Part shown: positions 62,330 through 64,000 of the stretch, one piece after another
How positions within the stretch are numbered: position 1 is the stretch's first letter
How the letters are laid out: each line of letters opens with the position of its first letter
Assembly (NCBI RefSeq): GCF_004363655.1
Contig: NZ_SNZH01000010.1
Coordinates: 124,001 to 188,000, forward strand
Length of the DNA: 64,000 nucleotides
From: Tahibacter aquaticus
GTDB lineage: Bacteria > Pseudomonadota > Gammaproteobacteria > Xanthomonadales > Rhodanobacteraceae
Direction: 5' to 3'
Program-made: the position numbers and the translations under genes
The notes under the pieces: generated by a model
What the model was told of the DNA's origin: nothing
The model's database searches: none
The model's input: only the letters and a program-made list of their open reading frames with translations

Positions 62330-64000
62330 ATATCTTCCGCTTTGCCGCGCGCGCGCTGCGGCGCGAATTCCGCCATGGCGAATTGCGCACGCTGGCTGCG
62401 GCGCTGGTGCTGGCCGTGGCCGCGCTCACCGCCGTGGCCACGCTGGGCCAGCGGGTGGAACGTGCCATCGTGGCGAGTGCGGCCGAACTGATCGGCGGCG
62501 ATCTCGGCGTATCGGCGCGGCGCGAGATTGCGCCGGAGTTTTCCGCCGAAGCACAACGCCTGAATCTGCAGCAGAACCGCAGCGCCGAATTTCCCAGCGT
62601 GGTGTTTGCCGACGGCAAGAGCCAGCTGGCCCAGGTCAGCGCCACCGATGCGAGCTATCCGCTGCGCGGCGTGCTGCGCATCCGCGGCAGCGACGGCAGC
62701 GAGCGCGACGTCAACGCACCCGGCCCCGGCCAGGCCTACGCGGACGGACTGCTGATCAATGCGCTGGGCCTCAAGCTCGGCGACTCGCTGGAACTCGCCG
62801 GCAAGCCGTTGACCATCGCCGGCGAAATCCTGCGCCAGCCCGACGGCGGGCAGATGTTTTCGCTGGCGCCGCGGCTGATCGTGGCGCTGGACGATGCCCA
62901 GTCCAGCGGCCTGCTCGGCGTCGGCAGCCGCGCGCGGCACAAGCTGATGCTGGCTGGCGATGCGGCCGCGCTGGCGCAATTCCAGGCTTTCGCCAAGGCA
63001 AACCTGAAAGACGGCGCGCAACTCGTCACCGTGGCCGAGGCACAGCAGAACCTGCGCACCGCATTCGAGCGCGGCGAATCCTTCCTGCGCCTGGCCGCAT
63101 TGCTGTCGGCCCTGCTGTCCGGCATCGCCGTCGCCCTCGCGGCGCAGCGTTATGCGCGACGCAAGATCGACGAGGTCGCCCTGCTGCGCGCGCTTGGCCT
63201 GGGCAAGCACCGCGTACTCGCCAGCCTGAGCCTGACCGTGCTGATGCTCGGCCTGCCCGCCTGCCTGACCGGCGCCGGCATCGGCCTGCTACTGCAGCAG
63301 ATCGTGCTGAACTACGCCGGCAACCTGCTGCCCGCCGCGGCGCCGGCAACCAGCCTGCTGCCGGCACTCGCGGCGATCGCGGTTGGCCTGGCCGTGCTGG
63401 TCGGCTTCGCCCTGCCGCCGCTGGCGCGCCTGCGCGACGTGCCGCCGATGCGTGTATTCCAGCGCGCGGTCGGCCTGCGTCCGCGCCGTTTCGACCTGCT
63501 GTACCTGCTGCCGCCTGCGGTCGCGTTCGGCCTGATCATGACGCAAAGTGGAAATAGCACCATTGCGTCGGCACTGGCCGGCAGCCTGCTCGGCGTTACC
63601 GCGGCCACGGTCTGCGCCGGCCTGCTGCTGATCGTGCTGCTGCGCCGCCTGGGCCGCAGCCTGCCGGGGGCCTTGCGTTTTGGCCTGGCCAATCTGGCCC
63701 GTCGCCGCGGCCTGAGCCTGATCCAGGCCACGGCACTGGCATTGAGCTTTACCGCACTGCTGCTGCTCGCCGTCGTCGGCCCCGGCCTGCTCGCCGCCTG
63801 GCGCGCCGACCTGCCGCCGCAGACGCCGAACCATTTCCTGCTCAATCTGCAGACCGAACAGCGCACCAGCGTGGAAACGCAATTGCAAAACCTCGGCGCG
63901 AAAAATTTGAATGTGTTGCCGCTGGCCGTCGGCAAACTCGTCGCCATCAACGGCAAGGCTCCGCGTGCGGAAGACTACGAAGACCGCCGCGCCGCCGGCT
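62326..64000 (+). CDS. ybbP: ABC transporter permease (YbbP type, partial)
   Basis: The permease runs off the right edge, and about 558 residues are visible. An N-terminal helix (about 20-42) is followed by a periplasmic MacB-like domain (about 50-250). FtsX-type membrane helices come next (about 255-275, 305-335, 345-370 and further pairs beyond 400), with RRKIDEVALLRALGLGK at the cytoplasmic coupling loop. NLARRRGLSLIQATALALSF begins the second FtsX half, as in the large ten-helix YbbP family. It is translationally coupled to ybbA, so the two form one exporter. Confidence 0.9.
   Translation, partial: MNIFRFAARALRREFRHGELRTLAAALVLAVAALTAVATLGQRVERAIVASAAELIGGDLGVSARREIAPEFSAEAQRLNLQQNRSAEFPSVVFADGKSQLAQVSATDASYPLRGVLRIRGSDGSERDVNAPGPGQAYADGLLINALGLKLGDSLELAGKPLTIAGEILRQPDGGQMFSLAPRLIVALDDAQSSGLLGVGSRARHKLMLAGDAAALAQFQAFAKANLKDGAQLVTVAEAQQNLRTAFERGESFLRLAALLSALLSGIAVALAAQRYARRKIDEVALLRALGLGKHRVLASLSLTVLMLGLPACLTGAGIGLLLQQIVLNYAGNLLPAAAPATSLLPALAAIAVGLAVLVGFALPPLARLRDVPPMRVFQRAVGLRPRRFDLLYLLPPAVAFGLIMTQSGNSTIASALAGSLLGVTAATVCAGLLLIVLLRRLGRSLPGALRFGLANLARRRGLSLIQATALALSFTALLLLAVVGPGLLAAWRADLPPQTPNHFLLNLQTEQRTSVETQLQNLGAKNLNVLPLAVGKLVAINGKAPRAEDYEDRRAAG

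Overview
The window is GC-rich, densely coded, with many ATGA-type overlaps and no tRNA, rRNA, CRISPR, phage or transposase gene. Gene content points to a gammaproteobacterium of the Xanthomonadales/Lysobacterales, most like the Rhodanobacteraceae or Xanthomonadaceae. Supporting signs are a pilT-pilU pair beside yggS-proC-yggT, the order aroK-aroB-SPOR protein-hemE, tamA-tamB, an exosortase H, and intergenic hairpin arrays that I recall from this order. Genus is not determinable by eye.

Layout. 1-3.3 kb: a partial di-haem oxidoreductase (leftward), a secreted class 2 lipase and a histidine phosphatase. 3.3-4.2 kb: a gene-free repeat block (hexamer tandem repeat plus a hairpin array). 4.2-11 kb: twitching ATPases pilU/pilT, divergent from yggS-proC-yggT-DUF4426-phosphatase-phosphotransferase. 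11-15.5 kb: a lipase with its foldase, a secreted unknown, a BtuF-like protein and pdxH. 15.7-21.2 kb: a leftward operon of response regulator, coiled-coil protein, OmpA-type membrane protein, Ras-like GTPase and soluble hybrid kinase, with dodecin just upstream. 21.4-27.2 kb: an SDR protein and exosortase H, then aroK-aroB, a WGR mini-protein, a SPOR protein and hemE. 27.2-30.7 kb: a 1171-aa propeller-type hybrid kinase. 30.9-36.6 kb: two DUF697-type GTPases bracketing YceI-cytochrome b561-YceI, followed by a PrfH-like release factor without RtcB. 36.7-46.2 kb: sdaA, envelope proteins, a CadC-like TPR regulator, a HAF-repeat protein and a Tat-exported PhoX-like protein. 46.6-52.2 kb: an EF-G paralogue, a PepSY protein, a catalase with an OxyR-type site, a 47-aa membrane protein and an acetyltransferase. 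52.3-57.9 kb: tamA-tamB. 58-64 kb: an acetyltransferase, a two-component pair, tesA and a divergent ABC exporter whose permease runs off the window.

How the genes work together. Much of the window serves the envelope and secretion: two lipases, one with a dedicated foldase, TamAB, a SPOR protein, a glycine-zipper protein, exosortase H, type IV pilus retraction, TesA and a YbbAP-type exporter. The best candidate for an under-described system is the 15.7-20.9 kb operon. It joins a Ras-like GTPase lacking the catalytic Gln, a membrane OmpA-type partner, a coiled-coil protein and two-component parts. Next in interest are the bracketed GTPase/YceI/b561/PrfH cluster and two palindromic repeat families (about 170 bp and about 103 bp), each present more than once. 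Operator-like sites stand before both lipases, the catalase and one response regulator. All functional statements come from reading motifs and neighbourhoods; no database search was run.
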